A DNA stretch of 64,000 nucleotides from Prosapia bicincta (GCA_036971475.1 JBAIZL010000008.1:13231788-13295787), one strand, 5' to 3'; positions 50,867 through 62,049 are shown, counted from the stretch's first letter. Made by a program: numbers and translations. The notes: generated by a model from the letters alone, not told the origin.

Positions 50867-53800
50867 CTAGTCAAATAGTCCCTTCCCTCTTACCAGGTTT
50901 ATTACTTTCCTGACTAGTGTTTTACCTTCAGCATCCACCAGAGCTCTACTATCACCAAAGAGGTTGAAGCGCCTTTCGGCAAGTGCTTCACATCTATAAA
51001 TGATGTGTGTGGCAGTCTCCAGTTCTTGCCCGCATAATCTGCACACTGGTTCATCTTTGTAGATACCCATTTTATGCAGATGTTTCCTTAGTCCACAGTG
51101 TCCCATGAGTAGACCTGTGGCTATCCTCAATTCCTGCCTAGACAGATAGATGAGACTCTTCTGCAGCCCCAAGGAAGGTTTCCTAAGGGTTAGCTTACTG
51201 TGTCTCATCCCTTCAGCCCTGATCCAGTGCTCACAGTGTCTTTCAGCCATCCACCTTCGCACTAAAATCTTGCCCATGGATTTGGAAATACCTACTGCCG
51301 GCTCCGGTCCAATCAGGGGAGTCGAAGACCCCTCTCTGGCCAGCGCATCTGCGGCTTCATTTCCAAATATTCCCCTATGCCCTGGCAGCCAACCTATCTT
51401 GATTTGATTATACCTTGCCAGGGCTTGTAGGTTATTTAGGCACTCCCTGACTATGGCCGAGGTAACCACATGTCCGTTTAGTGCCATAATTGCTGCAATA
51501 GCAATTTTCTACTTAATTGTAGGAGAAAATAGCAATCCGGGTCCCGTGTGTTCCCCTTCTCGCTATCCCTCCCAGACAGGCATTTATAGCATATATTTCG
51601 GCCTGAAAGACAGAGGTATGCCTCCCCAAGGAAAAAACTAGTTTTACTCTTGGGTTTTTACAATACACCCCCGCTCCAGTACCGAAGTCCATCTTGGAGC
51701 CATTTGTGTACCAGATCTGAGCTCCCGATGTTAATGTCCCTGACCATTCCATCATAGTTTGGTGGGCCTGGTCCGGTGCAAACGTTCGAGTAATGTGGTC
51801 GCTACCCATTTCCAAGACGGGTTCTTTGACCACGCACTCGATACTCATATGTCCCGAAACATCTGGGATGTTAGCCCAGTTGTTCGAGTTGCGCAATCTC
51901 CATGCCGCCAGCCTCGCCTCTCCCCTAAGGACAAGCTCAAGGGGGGGAGGTTATGCATTACTTCCATTGCTGAACAAGGTGTAGTTGACATCGCTCCCAG
52001 TGTGCACAGACAAGCCAATCTCTGGATAGAGCTCAGTTGAGCTCTTGTCTGTGACTGGTTGGCCTTTGTCCACCACACCAGAGCTCCATAGGTAATCATA
52101 GGTCTTATCACCCTCAGATACATCCAGTGCATCATTGATGGCTTCAGTTCCCATTTCTTACCCACCATTCTTCTCTCTGTCATCAGTGCCCTTTTGGCAC
52201 GGTTAACTGTCCTCTCAAGATGTGGGTTCCAGGTGAGTTTTCTGTCCAGAGTAACTCCCAGGTACTTCACCTCCCCCACAAACTCAAGGTATTCACCAAA
52301 CAAGCGAGGCATCCTGATCGTCAGATCTTTTCGCTGTCTGGTGAAGTTAATAAGAGCAGTCTTTTTCGGATTTACCCTAAGGTTCTTCTTATTACACCAC
52401 TCTTCAATCAGTCGTAAAGGATTTCTGATTACTTCAAGGAGTGTATCAGGGAATCTGCCCAGGATCAGAACAACTATGTCGTCCGCATATCCCAGACAGA
52501 AGTACCCCTGTTCATTCAGGAGTTCAATAAGGTTGTCAACCACTAGGCACCACAACAGAGGAGAGAGAACCCCCCCCCCCTGTGCACAGCACAGACTTGT
52601 CTCCGCCCTTCTGACCTCCCCTGCCACCTCTACAGAAATGCTTCTGTTTGTTAACATGGAACTTATCCAGCCACAAGTGGTCGGATCCACTCCATGACGT
52701 CTTGCACCATTTACCATCGTGTCCACTGAGGGGTTATTGAAAGCCCCTTCAATGTCGAAGAAGGCACCAATGGCACAACCTTTCTTAGCGATCATTTGCT
52801 CAATCCTACCAAACACGTGATGGAGAGCTCCCTCGCAGGATTTCTCCGGTTGATAAGCATACTGGTTCCAATGCAGTGGTTTTATGGCCAAAGCACCCCC
52901 CCCCCTAATATGTCTATCAACCAGTTTTTCTAGTCCCTTAAGAACAAAGGACATGAGAATAATGGGTCTGTATCCTTTACCTTCGATTGGTTGCTGGTGG
53001 GCTTAGGTATAAAGACCACCTTACTAGATTTCCAGGCTGCCGGCACATGCCCTAGAGCAATGCTTAGCCTGTATAATTTAGTAAGTACCAGCACCAGCAT
53101 ATCCATCCCTACTGCAGCAGCACAGGATAGATCCCATCTGGACCTGGAGATTTGTAGGGTTTAAATGTGCCTATAGCCCATCTTACCTTTTGTGGAGTTA
53201 CTATCCTCCTTGCCACTTCCCAGTCCTCCCTCTTACCACGTTTTGTGGAGGGTTTGGCAACTGGTTCAGTGTCTGCTCCCCCAAGTTTCCTTAGAGTACT
53301 GCAAGGGAAATGTGTTCTGATTAATTCTTCCACAGATTTCCCTGCAGTTTTTGTTATAATTCCCAGTGGGGTTCTTAGCATCCCCACCGGGTTAACTGGA
53401 TCCTTAGAGAGCACTTTATGCAGTCGTGCCACTTCCCGAGTTTTGTTAATCTCTTGACAAAACTCCTTCCAGGACTTCCTGCGTGCTTCTCTAATTGCCC
53501 TGTTGTATTCGGTTAGTGTTTTCCTATACTGGTCCCACTCCCCGTTCTTTTTTGCTCCATTAAAGAGTCTCCTGGTGGTCTTCCGAAGTTTGGCTAGCTT
53601 CTTGTTCCACCATGACGGATCCCCTACATTTCTCCCCTCACTGAGAGGGCAGTTATCAGTAAAGGATTCTACTATAGTCTCGCCAACCAATGTGGCAGAG
53701 TCTTCTACCTCTCTCCTCCCACCATACTCCAATCCAGCCTCCTCAGTCCGAACACCCAGGTCCCTCCTGTAGGAGTCCCAGTCGGTTCTTCTTGGATCCC

Positions 53801-54500
53801 TGGTTGGCCGAAGCATGGCTGGATTGAGGGAGACATCATACCTAATATGGCTGTGGTCAGAAGAAGATGGTTCATCCGACACATGCCAATTTAGTACATA
53901 CCTAGCCATTTGGTTCGATGCCACCGTAATGTCCAGGACCTCCTGTCTGGCCCTAGTGACAAACGTCGGCTCTTCCCCCTGATTTAAGACTAGTAAATTC
54001 TTAGAGCTAAGATAAGCTAAATGTTCCTCACCTCTAGTGTTGGTATCTGTACTTCCCCACGATGTGTGATGGGAGTTAGCATCCATCCCCACCACCAGCT
54101 CCTCATCCACAGCTCCTCAGTGCTCGACCAGCCTCCTCAGCTCTTGTGTTGGTAGAGCCCCCGCGTAGTCAAAGGGAAGATATGCCGTGGCCAGGTTCAG
54201 CCTCCTCATCCTCCCCTCCGCCCGCAGCTCCACCATCACTGCTATCAAGTCCCTGCAGCAGAAGTAAGTTAGTTCAAAAGCACTCAACCCCCTCCTGACC
54301 AGGATACACGTCCTGGGAACACCGGAGTTCTTATCATACAACAACTTACCTCCAGATGTCGCCAGCCCGCATATTCGTCCTCCAGAAATCCATGGCTCCT
54401 GGATGAGAACCAAGTCCACCTCTCCCCTGTCCAGCATCCTACACACGACAGCACTAGCCGCCCTGCTGTGGTGCAGGTTCACTTAGAGGAACTTGATCAT
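50867..54500 (-). pseudogene. ORF2 of R1-like element: APE endonuclease-RT-RNase H, broken
   Basis: Starts at ATG 54500-54498, 8 nt after ORF1 stops. APE domain: LIQEPWISG (catalytic Glu), AYLPFD, MDANSHHTSWGS, LDITVAS, SDHSH. RT: SPGPDGIYP, FDIEGAFNN (catalytic Asp), GGVLSPLLW, GYADD. RNase H: IWYTNGSK, where the usual catalytic Asp of 'TDGS' is Asn; FQAEIYAI (Glu kept); GHRGIFGNEAADALA. C-terminus: finger CRLCGQELETATHIIYRC. Breaks: TAA at 54483-54485 (codon 6), TGA at 54117-54119, frameshifts near 53110, 52985 and 51890, and a local disruption at 51501-51533 that removes the third RNase H Asp. The protein would nick the target and reverse-transcribe element RNA. This copy cannot encode it. 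Confidence 0.85.
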
Positions 54501-54508
54501 CGTTCTGC

Positions 54509-55580
54509 TTACTTAGCAGTTGCCTGGGTTCGCAAAGCAGCCCCAGGACTAGAGAGCACCTTGAACGTGGCCTGTCTCAGCCCCACATTCACCTTCAGGT
54601 TGTTGTTCCGCAGCGCCCTGAGGAAGCCCTCTCCTATATACAGGATAAGGGTAAGACCTGCATCCCCCCTTTTCCTAACAATCACCTTCCAAGTATCCTA
54701 AACTATACCAGGGTTCTGGGTTTTGACCACCTTTAGGATCTCTTCCGGCTCCTTGTCATTGTAGGGTTCGGGCACCCACATTGAAACTTTTGCAATGCAA
54801 AAGATCTCCTTAATTGGCCCTGCTCTCAACTTTACCCCGTCACTCAGGGTGAAGCTTGGCAGGACCCGAAGGACCCACTCAAGGCTCTCCCGTGAGGAGC
54901 ATACGACATTTAGAGCCCCCCTCTCTAAGTATGCTGTCCTGAACCCTCTATCTCCACTCTCTGTCTCAGCGGACAGCAGTTCTGAGAAGAACAGCTCCTC
55001 CAGCTCCAACGCCATCTCTTCCGAGAGTTGTCTCTCTGGGTAACTAACTGGGACAATGGCTAGCTTTTGCCGAAGGGTATCGCCGTATGTGCCTGAAGAC
55101 ACTGCAGCATCCCCCCTTGTCTCAGCTTCACTTTCCTCTTTCCTCCTTCCACTGGAGAGGGATTGGACGTCAAATTCCTAGGCCTTTTGAGCGTGCTGGG
55201 GTTTGGTGCCCTTGGTTGATTGCTTCCCTGTTGCACCTCCCTCCTCACAACATCCAAGCCCTGGACTTTGACAAGCTCGGTTCGGTTTTGGCCTCCCCTT
55301 CGTTTTGTCAGGATTATTGGCCCTCCCGCTGCTCTCACCTGTTCTCTTCGGAGCCGCCTTTTGGCCGCTCCACTCATACGCTTTTTCCGTAAAGACAGGG
55401 TGCTCAACTCTACAGCCATTTCACCGGTTTCTGCAGTCGGCAGCTTGAAAGCCGTCCCCGCACCACCAGTGATGGTTGCTGTTGACACATCTGCTACAGA
55501 CTCACGGTTTGCCGTCTCATTGGCTCTCGCTGTCTGTGCTGTCAAAATCAATTTTTTTTCCTTCTACTTGTTTGGTCCAT
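54509..55580 (-). pseudogene. ORF1 (gag-like, DUF4780-type) of R1-like element, broken
   Basis: Best start is ATG 55580-55578, giving MDQTSRRKK before an A8 tract (55559-55552) that now shifts frame. A basic segment follows (RKKRMSGAAKRRLRREQVRA). The second half begins after another shift at the G6 tract (55116-55111): KLAIVPVSYPERQLSEEM, then LNVVCSSRESLEWVLRVLPS, KVSMWVPEP and ILKVVKTQNPGIV. An in-frame TAG at 54698-54700 interrupts it, then DTWKVIVRKRGDAGLTLIL continues to TAA 54511-54509. The conserved pattern (VxP.YPE..L, W.L, WVP, TQN) fits the DUF4780 ORF1 type. No CCHC zinc knuckles are visible, unlike classic R1 ORF1. The role would be RNA binding and particle assembly. Confidence 0.7.
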
Positions 55581-56144
55581 TAACTTCCCACGAGTATGGG
55601 GGAAATAACGGTCGACCAGAGCGGAGCCCCCACTGCCCTGGCAAGACAACATACAATGAGGTTTTGTCCGGTTCCTCAAGGGGATCGTGTGTGACTGCAT
55701 TTTATACCCTGCAGCCATTCATCCATCGGCACGATGCCTTCCACCTTGGATTGAAACCTACCCCAAGTTCAGGACATTATTAACTGTTGCTCTTGGAGCG
55801 AACAGCCTGCTTTACTCTCTTTTGTTACAACTGTGTCGTTAGTGTAGTTTCCCGCCCATACTTCACTGCCGCATTGCCCTTGGTTCACCTGGGAGGTGAG
55901 ATTACCATTGTGAGGACTTAATTCCAAACTACCCCAGTCCCCAGTCAGAGCAGTTATTTCTACCACATCCAACCGGTTGACTGACGAGGAGGGATAATTC
56001 CTCACCTTTGAGCCATTGCCTTGGTCCGGGCTGCTTATTCAGAAACCTTCCGGAATCCTTATTCACAAGTAACCTACATATCTGTAGGCCGTTCCACTAT
56101 CCCCCACCTGTGGACCCGCCCGGTTGCTCAGGCCAGCTAGCGGG
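55581..56144 (-). other. 5'UTR of the R1-like element
   Basis: GC-richer than the flanking DNA and continuous with ORF1. A 78-codon frame at 55769-56005 has no motif. The abrupt composition change and the start of the direct repeat at 56145 set the 5' boundary. Confidence 0.6.
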
Positions 56145-56152
56145 AACCGACA
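56145..56152. repeat. Target-site duplication, right copy
   Basis: AACCGACA, matching 50770-50777, at the 5' end of the element. Confidence 0.7.
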
Positions 56153-56476
56153 GTTACTATAGTTACCGAAATACTGTAATTAATTTACCACTTAAATAAC
56201 CTCTATCCTAGGATCCTCTCACCATTTTCTGAAACCAGCTTTTTTTACTTCATTAAATATTAAACACATTCATGAATACGTGAAACGAAATTTGCGTTAC
56301 AAAATGTTTCCTTTGATAAAGTTTAACCTCGTTATTAGTCACTAAAAGCAGAGGCAGAAACACACGATGTTAGTTTATCTATAGTTTGGCGCAGTTATTT
56401 AGTTGTAACTTTACTGTGAAGTAGTAAAAAAAGGAAGCACATGTTTTCAGTGCATCTCTGAGTTTAAATCTTTCAG

Positions 56477-56533
56477 GAGAACCCCGTCTACACTGGCAAG
56501 CAGCAAGGCTATGGAGACGTGACAGGTGGATAG
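56477..56533 (+). CDS. Candidate small host exon
   Basis: A 57-bp segment bounded by an acceptor (TTTAAATCTTTCAG, ending 56476) and a donor (GTAAGG from 56534). It is GC-richer than its surroundings. In frame 1 it reads ENPVYTGKQQGYGDVTGG and then TAG as its last codon; another frame is open through the donor. The product is not recognised. It could be the last coding exon with a 3'UTR intron, an internal exon in another frame, or chance. Confidence 0.3.
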   Translation, partial: ENPVYTGKQQGYGDVTGG

Positions 56534-56539
56534 GTAAGG

Positions 56540-56985
56540 ATGCACTCGGTCCAACTGCCTCGTCACATTAAAACGTTATTGTTGGGACAAACAAGCATGT
56601 AGACTGTAGGAATGTTTATAAACTAGGGCGTGGAAGTGATAAATGCTTGACAGAATGCGATACTTTGTAAGGGAATGAAATTATACTTAAATATATAATG
56701 AGGGATATTTTTAAAATACATTAATTCTGTATTAAATTAGGTATTAACATTAGAGTAAACAGGGATAATATAAACCTAATATTTGGAGATATTAAAAAGT
56801 ATATTAATCCCCAATTCAAAAGTTTATTGAATTTACTTTGAAAGTTATAAAGCCCAACTAGAATAACATTATTTACAAATAATATACTACTGTTCTTTTT
56901 ATATTAATAATTAAAATAAAATTAATATATAAATTAAAATTTCAATCTGGAAATATTCTTGCAAACTTAATACATTGAATTTTGT
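56540..56985. other. Unassigned AT-rich DNA
   Basis: Nothing recognised. Confidence 0.4.
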
Positions 56986-56989
56986 TGGT

Positions 56990-57063
56990 GAGAAATTTAC
57001 AAATTAAATACAAAACGTCATACACATTTCGCTAACTCATTTGGCATCATCAAAAGGTTGAAA
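56990..57063 (-). mobile_element. PLE-end with degenerate hammerhead-like core
   Basis: Minus strand: TTGATGATGCCAAATGAG, TTAGCGAAATGTGTATGACG, then a tail. The first core base is T for C, and stem II (GCCAA/TTAGC) has one mismatch. A related segment in the opposite orientation lies at 57103-57145. Confidence 0.5.
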
Positions 57064-57102
57064 TAAAGCCCATGAGCCTCTTGATGTCAGTTGTAAACTT
57101 AT

Positions 57103-57145
57103 CGATGATGCCTTATCTATGAGAAATGTATAGGCCTACTTATAG
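57103..57145 (+). mobile_element. Inverted partner PLE-end
   Basis: Reads ATCGATGATGCCTTATCTAT then GAGAAATGTATAGG. The GATGATGCC...GAAATGTAT order mirrors the minus-strand copy just upstream, with about 40 bp between the two. Confidence 0.4.
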
Positions 57146-57279
57146 TTATTCATTATTATCTTTTTAAGAAATAAATATCAGATAATTAACATATATGTAG
57201 GTCTACCCAATTTATATCTATTAATAGAAAAAACTCTTTTGTAAGTGATAATAAACTATATTTTTGTGTAAATGTTTCT

Positions 57280-57450
57280 GTATTTCCTAACTTTATAATA
57301 TTTTCCTGTGTTGACTCTTTTCGAATCTACTCCTTTTTCAAAACTCAAATCGTACCTTTCGCCTAAACCTTGAGTTCCTCTTTATATACTGTTAGCCCCC
57401 CTTGCAGCCTCGCCTCCTATTGGTCACGCCTACTGTCGATTCCTTGCGTT
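57280..57450 (-). mobile_element. PLE-end copy with TATA block (family of 46657-46924)
   Basis: Minus strand: GGGGGGCTAACAGTATATAA, AGAGGAACTCAAGGTTTAGG, then TTTTGAAAAAGGAGTAGATT and CGAAAAGAGTCAACACAGG. It aligns throughout with the minus-strand copy at 46657-46830, including TATATAAAG. The core GAAAC is changed to GAAAA. Confidence 0.55.
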
Positions 57451-57456
57451 TAGTTA

Positions 57457-57595
57457 CTAAATAATTTCAAACTTTAAAAAACAACGTCCGTCTGTATTTA
57501 TTTGTTCGTTTATTGCTTTATAAATTTTTACATTTTCTAGAATATTTAAACCTTTTCCTTTACTAACATAATGTAAAATCTTCATTGAATTTTCC
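57457..57595 (-). pseudogene. PLE GIY-YIG endonuclease C-terminal fragment
   Basis: Minus strand reads MKILHYVSKGKGLNILENVK followed by IYKAINEQINTDG. It resembles the PLE C-terminal segment also seen at 15491-15603 (ILVKEINKGLGMN..EALEIHKY..NEQIQ). Only about 45 codons remain. The catalytic YIG part is absent because the upstream side is joined to an oppositely oriented PLE end at 57590-57690. Confidence 0.6.
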
Positions 57596-57690
57596 ATTTT
57601 TAAAATCGACTCAATCCGAAACGCATCAACAGAGGAAAATATTGTAAGGTTAGGAAAGACAGAGAAATGTACAAACATATACAAAAATAT
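57590..57690 (+). mobile_element. PLE-end arm in opposite orientation
   Basis: AAAATCGACTCAATCCGAAA, CGCATCAACAGAGG and AATATTGTAAGGTTAGGAAA match 46840-46924. Head-to-head with the minus-strand PLE fragment next to it. Confidence 0.55.
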
Positions 57691-57699
57691 TCATAACAG

Positions 57700-58400
57700 C
57701 AATAGAGATGAGTATACTAAGGTAATAAAAGGTTTTAAAAACATGAGTGTATTAAAATAAAATTTCTTTAAACCCTAATGTTAGTAACACTGAAATACGG
57801 TTTGTGTTCGGTATATTACTATGGTTATCCAGCCAAAACATCAACAAAGTAAGAAAGTTTCCAACCCTTAGGACAATTGTTGAATCTTTTTCGCAGAATC
57901 GATTTCTTTCAGAATATAGAAGGAAATGATAAAATCTGATGATAAATGCTATCTTTTCATACAGAGGCAATAACAAAACCTGGGGCGGGTAAGTAAAATG
58001 TTTGCTAAACGGTTCGGAAACCTAAATAAGCCTATTTTAGGAGATTTCTTCTTGAAAACCAACAACAAAGCAATGAAATGACAGCAGAGTAGCTGAAATT
58101 GTCTTTCATTTTCAAGAACTTTGACAATATCTGTTTATTTTACAAAACCAATAAAAGATATAGGCCTATACGCATAGAGCAACAAAATTTTAACACAGGA
58201 TTTTCTACCTCAATAAAATGAGTTAATAGTTATTATTAGTTAAATAGTAAGGGAATTATTACTTCCTTATTATGTTTAATTTTACATCAATGCAGGTTTA
58301 GCTCTACTGTACTATTTTAGTTGTAAATTTTAACAAAATACACGAGTATGTTTCCACGCTTTGTGATGCAGCGTCTCTGGAAGGGATTCCTTCAGGATAA
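57700..58400. other. Unassigned AT-rich DNA
   Basis: Nothing recognised. Confidence 0.4.
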
Positions 58401-58430
58401 AACAAGAGACGGTAAAAGTAATTGAAGTCA

Positions 58431-58660
58431 ATGTAGAGAGTTGAATGCGTTAGAAACTGTGTCAAGACAAACACTTTTCCTGTGCACAGTAGGCTAGGCA
58501 ATGGTGCTACAAGGGACTACTAGAGGTCATAAACCTATAATGTATTACCTTATAGTGAATGATATGTGAAACTAAAAGTAAACATTGAAGTTTTTATTAT
58601 TGCGATTTTCTACTAGTAAATAGATTTGAACTCTGCAACGGAAAGATAATCAACTATTAA
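58431..58660 (+). repeat. Dispersed repeat family, copy 2 (partner at 47120)
   Basis: AGAGAGTTGAATGCGTTAGA, AACTGTGTCAAGACAAACAC, TTACCTTATAGTG, AGTAAACATTG and TTGAACTCTGCAACGG keep the same order as the minus-strand copy at 47120-47410. Confidence 0.55.
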
Positions 58661-58669
58661 TATTTTATC

Positions 58670-59530
58670 GATTTATACTCTTGAAACATCATTTTTATTT
58701 TTTCACTGGTTGTAAATGAAAGTAAAAGCTTGTATTACAAAAGGGTTGAAACCTCTTGGTTTTTATACCTCACAGGAGCAGTTGCTAATTCTGTTTTATA
58801 TTCTGTAAAAATTGCTAATAATATGAAATATCGAAAGTAATATTAGAAAAGAATTTATTTAATAAATACCATTATTAAAAATATACTTATTATTATTATG
58901 AAATTAAACTAATGTTTTTATAAAAACAACTGGAAATTGACCAGATTATGATTCTAGTTTATGATTATTATTATTTTATTTAGCAACTACACGAACAAAG
59001 ATATTGCTGAAGGAGGCAGTAATTAAAGTTACAGTTATACTTGAAAGCATTGGTATACATATAATAATACATTCCAGAGTAAGAGAAAGTATTGTAAAAG
59101 TATATTAGGGGTGCTTTGTGAACAGACGTTTCCTTGTTAGTGCAGCTTTAGCTTAAACTCTAATTCCATTAATTATCAAAGTATACTTCAGTATTAGATA
59201 AAGTAGAAGTGTTACAAAATTCGGACAATATAAAAGCAAAAAAAATCTCTCATAAGCCAATAAATTGCAGTAACTGGATAAATGTATAAAGTTAAATACA
59301 GAACTATGTGTAAAATACTTATGTAATACATTATAACTTTACATGGTTTGTAGAGCCACCTTATGTGTATTCAAATATAACTTTTTGTGCTTTTCATTAA
59401 CAATCAAAAGTAAGATCATGATAATGAGAAATAAAAATTGACTTGACCTTTAATAGTTTTTTCACCTTCCTATAAAACGTGGCATTGGATTCAATAGATA
59501 TTATAACAAACCTTCTTTAATGAAATATAG
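58670..59530. other. Unassigned AT-rich DNA
   Basis: Nothing recognised. Confidence 0.4.
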
Positions 59531-59868
59531 TTAGTCACATCTCCATACTTACAGTATTTTCATTTGAGAGTATACTTAGTCACATCTCCTTACTTACAGT
59601 ATTCTCAGTTGAGAGCATACTTAGTTACAGCTCATACTTGCAGTATACCTAGTTGTTAGTATACTTAGTCACATCTTCATACTTACAGTATTCTCAGTTG
59701 AGAGCATACTTAGTTACAGCTCATACTTGCGGTATACCTAGTTGTTAGTATACTTAGTCACGTCTTCATACTTATAGTATTCTCAGTTGAGAGCATACTT
59801 AGTTACAGCTCATACTTGCGGTATACCTAGTTGTTCGTATACTTAGTCACATCTTCATACTTAGTTGA
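59531..59868. repeat. 45/44-bp minisatellite with dimeric 89-bp period
   Basis: Unit A (45 bp) starts TTAGTCACATCTTCATACTT and ends TTGAGAGCATAC. Unit B (44 bp) starts TTAGTTACAGCTCATACTTG and ends GTTGTTAGTATAC. Order: A 59531, A 59576, B 59621, A 59665, B 59710, A 59754, B 59799, partial A 59843. A and B are diverged versions of one ancestral unit, and A-B has become the repeating unit. Confidence 0.9.
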
Positions 59869-59879
59869 GCGTTGAGGAA

Positions 59880-62040
59880 TTATACTAAGAATACTTTGAG
59901 AGTATAATGTAGTTTTAAGTCAACCAAGTATACATATTAGTGCCCTTGAATTTGTATCTACTCCTATGTTACCAGTGAACACTAAGAAGAAAACACTAAT
60001 GTCACATTTGAAATAAGGTTTTACATTTTAGTTAATTTTTATTTTGTGAATTAAAAATCGTGGCTAATTTTGTGTGCTACATTAGGCAGTGATTAAGTAT
60101 TTTTTTTTTTTTAACATTTAGCTACCAACGCTTAGGTGTTCACTTTTATTAATTGGGGTGTGACAGGGTAATAATTGGTCCAACTGTCCAAAAATTATTC
60201 CATCAAAGAGCTTCTTTTATGAAAAAATTATTTATTTTACAAACTAACCAAAATCTAGTAAGAATTTGAGATTGAAACCTGTGTTCCGTTTTAAAAACAG
60301 TATTTAAAAGAAAATTTAAAAGTTTGATGTTACAAATTTATAAGTTTAAGGCTTAGTAGAACAAATGTTTTGAGGCGTGAAGAGACAAAGAACGTTTATT
60401 TCCCGAATCGGTTGTCCCCGTGTAGCATCAATTGTAGTAGATACAATCGTATAATTTAATAACATGTTATCGTATACAATATTAATAAAGACAAACTAAA
60501 TATGTATAAATAATTATAAGAAAATTTAATAATTAATACAAATAATCTACAAGATATTTAATAAATGCATTTTGCTAATAATAAATCCAGAAACATTTAT
60601 TCAGTTAGATATGAAACGTCTTCCAAACCTTCTCTCAGAATCAATCAGATGGAATACACAGTCAGTTATGCTTAATACCCTTTTTAAACAATTCTTAAAA
60701 TTGTGATCGCTCTTATTAATTTGAAATAGTTTCAATAGAAAGTTATAAATGTGACTCTAATTAAATAATTACATTGGTCCAATTACAATCATATGAAATT
60801 AGTACTGAATTATTTTACAATAATTAGTTTTTTAGAAATTGTTTAGATACTTATCAGAAATATTTAACTGATTTTAGTTTTTCAGTATTTCCCCTTTTCG
60901 ATTTTGTTTGGAAAATTTTATTAATTAAAGTGAACAAAATAAAAATTAAAGTAGACAGTTAAGCATTGCTGTATAATGTATTTTACCCAAATGAAAGTCC
61001 TTTTGACGTTCTGTAACGTGTGTGTGTGTGTTTTAATGGATTCCTATCTAGTGTTCTAGTAGAACAGTATTCTTCTCTTTAAGTCAATAAAATCTTTATT
61101 AGGAACAAACATTTCTTGTAATACGTACTTACCCACCTCTAGATTTGTCCCACTACTCGATCCATTTATTTTATTGTAATCTATATCTCCGTATCTTCTC
61201 CTGCCACCAAATCGTCTCTACCGTTCACAGATACTTCAAGAGATATATTCTTCATAAATAACTGCAAGGCCTTGACCCAGTAAACGTACAATAATATTTC
61301 TAAATTGTCTTCACCTTTTGCAAAATGTATTTGCACCTGTGGATGACGTCTTTGTCAACGAAAGCCTTAGAACATATGTTTGGCTGGGTTGTGTTAGTTT
61401 TTTTCTTTTAAAATTTACATGAATGTTGAATTTGTTCTATATAGATTTGATAATATCATTTATATATTATAATTTAATATTGTTGATCAATATTGAATAG
61501 AAATAAACATTTTGATTACTACTGTGATTATTATTATGAAATTGAAATATTTGTTATAGCTATTAAGAGGAGTAGAAAATTTATAACAACGCGAAACATA
61601 ATATGTAAATAATAACTGGTATTAAGTAGGTTTATTGTAATATTCTGGTTTTATATCGATTTTAGGCGGATCGATTTTAAACAAGTAATATAGAAAAAAA
61701 TTTAAAGACAATTCTTACTGAGGTCGACAAAGAAAACATTTATTTTAGCAACTTTTTATTTTATAAATATAATTAATATAAATAGGCTATGTATATACAT
61801 ATGATAAAATCACAATATTGAGTGACTACAATACCTTGGATTTTCCATATTACCCTTTATACAGTAATGGTGTTGGACTAATTTGTTTGTTACTATTTAT
61901 TCGCTCTCTCTTTCTCGTTTCTAATTTATGAAGGTGATGGTGATCTATAACTTTCCATTCTATCCACCGCTTGTTCCATCCCACTCTTCACGAATGCTAG
62001 GAATCTTTCTCTTATAACTTTATATAGGCCTACATCTTCA
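59880..62040. other. Unassigned AT-rich DNA
   Basis: About 2.1 kb without a recognisable feature. A short (TG)n lies near 61019. Confidence 0.45.
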
Positions 62041-62049
62041 AGTAATTAA

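Larger units (their letters stand above)
50778..56144 (-). mobile_element. R1-clade-like non-LTR retrotransposon, full length, degenerate
   Basis: A 5.37-kb block of distinctly higher GC than its flanks. On the minus strand, in order: 5'UTR (56144-55581), ORF1 (55580-54509), ORF2 (54500-50867), a 3'UTR of about 70 bp and a 19-base poly(A) (50797-50779). It is bounded by the 8-bp direct repeat AACCGACA, as expected for target-primed reverse transcription. ORF2 has APE endonuclease, RT, RNase H and a C-terminal CCHC-like finger. Non-specific relatives of R1 with RNase H are common in insects. The insertion is not in 28S rDNA. Frameshifts and stops in both ORFs make it dead. Confidence 0.85.

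Noticed and set aside
51150..55783. Plus-strand open frames of 60-190 codons across the R1-like element
   Set aside because: They are antisense shadows of the GC-richer ORF1 and ORF2. None has a motif, and the minus strand carries clear endonuclease, RT and RNase H motifs.
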